NCBI GenBank assembly: GCA_900318375.1
Contig: ONKG01000034.1
Coordinates: 1 to 32,404, forward strand
Direction: 5' to 3'
Source of the DNA: an uncultured Lachnospiraceae bacterium
GTDB taxonomy: Bacteria; Bacillota; Clostridia; Lachnospirales; Lachnospiraceae
Length of the DNA: 32,404 nt
Part shown: piece after piece, positions 30,121 to 32,404 of the stretch
How the letters are laid out: each line of letters starts with the position of its first letter
How positions within the stretch are numbered: the stretch's first letter is position 1
The notes under the pieces: generated by a model
What the model saw: only the letters and a program-made list of their open reading frames with translations
Databases searched by the model: none
What the model was told of the DNA's origin: nothing
Position numbers and translations under genes: made by a program

Positions 30121-30292
30121 AAAAACCTCTTTGATTGCAGCGGCTCAGCTTTTTACTTCGGTGCAGGGGGCACGGGCGGCAGCACGGGCCGGCAAAGACA
30201 TCCTTTGAACGCGTCAGAAAATCGTCTTCGCAAAGAGAGTGCTGCAGAGAAGCCTGTAATATTCTGATTTGAATACCGATATTATTCTATAT

Positions 30293-30321
30293 ATAATAAA
30301 GTACATTCGTGGATTTCGCAA
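30293..30321 (-). promoter_or_regulatory. Promoter for the small membrane protein/DUF975 operon
   Basis: On the minus strand TTGCGA (30321-30316), 17-base spacer, TATTAT (30298-30293). It gives a leader of about 165 bases. The -35 overlaps a 16-bp tandem repeat. Confidence 0.65.
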
Positions 30322-30349
30322 TGAGAAGGAACCGCGATGAGAAGGAACC
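30318..30349 (+). repeat. Two-copy 16-bp tandem repeat
   Basis: GCAATGAGAAGGAACC (30318-30333) is followed directly by GCGATGAGAAGGAACC (30334-30349), with one difference. It lies between the divergent promoters and overlaps the -35 of the minus-strand one. Confidence 0.7.
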
Positions 30350-30374
30350 GGGGGATGAGTGCGGCCTTTTTTTG

Positions 30375-30403
30375 TTGACAGACATATTAACCTGTTCTAT
30401 TAT
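30375..30403 (+). promoter_or_regulatory. Promoter of the SAM riboswitch-metK transcript
   Basis: Perfect TTGACA (30375-30380), 17-base spacer, TATTAT (30398-30403). The riboswitch starts about 27 bases downstream. Confidence 0.85.
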
Positions 30404-30429
30404 ATTTTTAACTTGATTATATTTTTTCT

Positions 30430-30562
30430 CTTATTCAGAGTGGTGGAGGTACATAGGACCTGTGAAGCCACGGCAACCCCTTTAACAATCCGTAATCTGA
30501 TCCGGGGCGAAAAGGAAGGTGCCTCCCTGAGCGAGAGCCTGATAGGCGTTTCGAACAATAAG
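30430..30562 (+). ncRNA. SAM-I (S-box) riboswitch
   Basis: The conserved SAM-I core is present in order: AGTGGTGGAGG, then GACCTGTGAAGCCACGGCAACC, later AAGGAAGGTGCCTCC, and a closing P1 helix CTTATT (30430) with AATAAG (30557-30562). It binds S-adenosylmethionine and promotes termination at the hairpin downstream. It controls metK, the SAM synthetase gene, a classic arrangement for this class. Confidence 0.93.
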
Positions 30563-30575
30563 GGTATGTAGTCTT

Positions 30576-30603
30576 CCACATGCCCTGCATGTGGCTTTTT
30601 TTA
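30576..30603 (+). terminator. Expression-platform terminator of the SAM-I riboswitch
   Basis: CCACATGC (30576-30583) pairs with GCATGTGG (30587-30594) across a three-base loop, followed by a T run. It lies 13 bases after the aptamer P1 helix. Confidence 0.9.
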
Positions 30604-30729
30604 TTAGTTAAATATAATTAATTATATGAAGAAGCTGCTTATCAAAAAACAACGTGACTTTAGATAAAAAAAGAAGAGTAAAGGCCGGCAGAAAGATCTG
30701 CCTGGAACTTTACGGAAAGAAAGGTGCAT

Positions 30730-31920
<1,191 letters not shown>

Positions 31921-32010
31921 TTGATACTTTTCCGGTGCTGCCCGGTGCAGGACCTGTCTGAAAAAGCCTCCCGGAAGGGAGCTGGCATAAAAATCGATGC
32001 AGATTGCAAT

Positions 32011-32045
32011 AAGGGGCGGCCGGATTGTAAAACCGGCCGCCCTTT
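32011..32045 (+). terminator. Terminator of metK
   Basis: GGGCGGCCGG (32014-32023) pairs with CCGGCCGCCC (32033-32042), extendable to 13 bp with one G-U pair, across nine bases. Only a short T run follows. Confidence 0.75.
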
Positions 32046-32052
32046 GTCTGTC

Positions 32053-32122
32053 ATGACACTGCACGCATAATGTGATTTTCCGCCTTGCGGAGGATACGGC
32101 CGGCCGGGGGGCGAAGAGCGGC
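32053..32122 (+). repeat. Dispersed intergenic repeat, copy B
   Basis: Related to copy A at 14014-14082: ATGACAC, CATAATGTGATTTTCCGCCT, then TGCGGAGGATACGG, CCGGCCGG and GGGGCG. The inner CCGC/GCGG stem is kept, although the outer arms have changed. Confidence 0.6.
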
Positions 32123-32232
32123 AGGGATGCCTCTTCCCTGCTTAAAAAGCTGCTGTTTCGGGAAGCGGTGATATCGGATCCTGTATGGAAAAGAAAAGGG
32201 AAAATAAATATTGAAAAATTGAAGAAAAATCA

Positions 32233-32261
32233 TTGACACCCGCGGAGCTTTTTGCTAATAT
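32233..32261 (+). promoter_or_regulatory. Promoter of tRNA-Ser
   Basis: TTGACA (32233-32238), 17-base spacer, TAATAT (32256-32261), 55 bases before the tRNA. The spacer includes a GC-rich part (CCGCGGAGC). Confidence 0.8.
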
Positions 32262-32316
32262 ATCATTTGTTCGCGCGAGAGAAATAAATCTCAGACGAGA
32301 ACAGAAAAAACGATAC

Positions 32317-32402
32317 GGAGAGGTATCGAAGCGGTCATAACGAGGCGGTCTTGAAAACCGTTTGTCCTAACGGGCACATGGGTTCGAATCCCATCCTCTC
32401 CG
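32317..32402 (+). tRNA. tRNA-Ser (anticodon UGA)
   Basis: An 86-base class II tRNA. The acceptor stem GGAGAGG (32317-32323) pairs with CCTCTCC (32395-32401), and discriminator G is at 32402. The anticodon loop CTTGAAA places TGA at 32352-32354, flanked by CGGT/ACCG. A long variable arm (TGTCCTAACGGGCA) fits tRNA-Ser, and the T loop is GGTTCGAATCC. CCA is not encoded: the next bases are CT, at the window edge. Confidence 0.95.
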
Positions 32403-32404
32403 CT

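Larger units (their letters stand above)
31921..32316. other. Intergenic region between metK and tRNA-Ser
   Basis: Holds the metK terminator, copy B of the dispersed repeat with further short hairpins (for example GGCAGGGA with TCCCTGC), and then an AT-rich stretch with a consensus promoter for the tRNA. No credible coding frame is seen. Confidence 0.6.

Overview
The window looks like a chromosomal segment from an anaerobic Clostridia species, most likely Lachnospiraceae-like. The reasons are a SCIFF peptide with its radical SAM maturase, a SAM-I riboswitch in front of metK, Gram-positive style AGGAGG ribosome sites and TTGACA/TATAAT promoters, a LytR-CpsA-Psr protein, DUF975 and YlmH-type proteins, and moderately GC-rich DNA. 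Nothing marks a prophage, insertion sequence or CRISPR array. The taxonomic call is inference from gene content only.

Left part (1-8952), all on the plus strand. A redox and quinone cluster: a short LUD protein (LutC/LdhG type), a fused LUD/4Fe-4S/CCG protein (LutA-LutB fusion, LdhH type), a UbiA/MenA prenyltransferase, a UbiE/MenG methyltransferase, and FixC and FixX, the quinone-side subunits of an electron-transfer-flavoprotein system. Together they suggest oxidation of lactate or another 2-hydroxy acid with electrons passed through ETF/Fix to a naphthoquinone. FixA/FixB are not in the window and could lie upstream. Two genes look odd: the LUD protein stops early at a double TGA although family-like C-terminal residues continue, and FixC lacks about four residues in its first FAD-binding strand. 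After a double hairpin come two tandem Get3/ArsA ATPases, each with a C-terminal HSP20-like domain.

Middle part (9026-18832). A minus-strand sodium/solute symporter faces the Get3 pair across a bidirectional terminator and has a consensus promoter. Then follow an LCP cell-wall ligase, a lone HPt protein, MscL with a C-terminal zinc ribbon behind a folded leader, a hairpin-rich intergenic stretch that shares a repeat with the end of the window, an Orn/Lys/Arg decarboxylase, the SCIFF peptide and its maturase, a convergent XRE regulator, and a YlmH-type S4 protein.

Right part (18866-32404). A UDP-sugar pyrophosphorylase is followed by a small unknown protein. Three proteolysis genes follow in a row: a membrane HtrA with a Gly-Tyr repeat tail, a divergent ClpX with a long acidic linker, and a secreted subtilase with bacterial Ig-like domains. 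A two-gene minus-strand membrane operon, a SAM-I riboswitch with metK, and a tRNA-Ser(UGA) at the edge complete the window. The best leads are the SCIFF variant with Gly in place of the known thioether acceptor Thr37, the FUS-like GY repeat tail on HtrA, the ClpX paralogue lacking the RKH motif, and the folded mscL leader.
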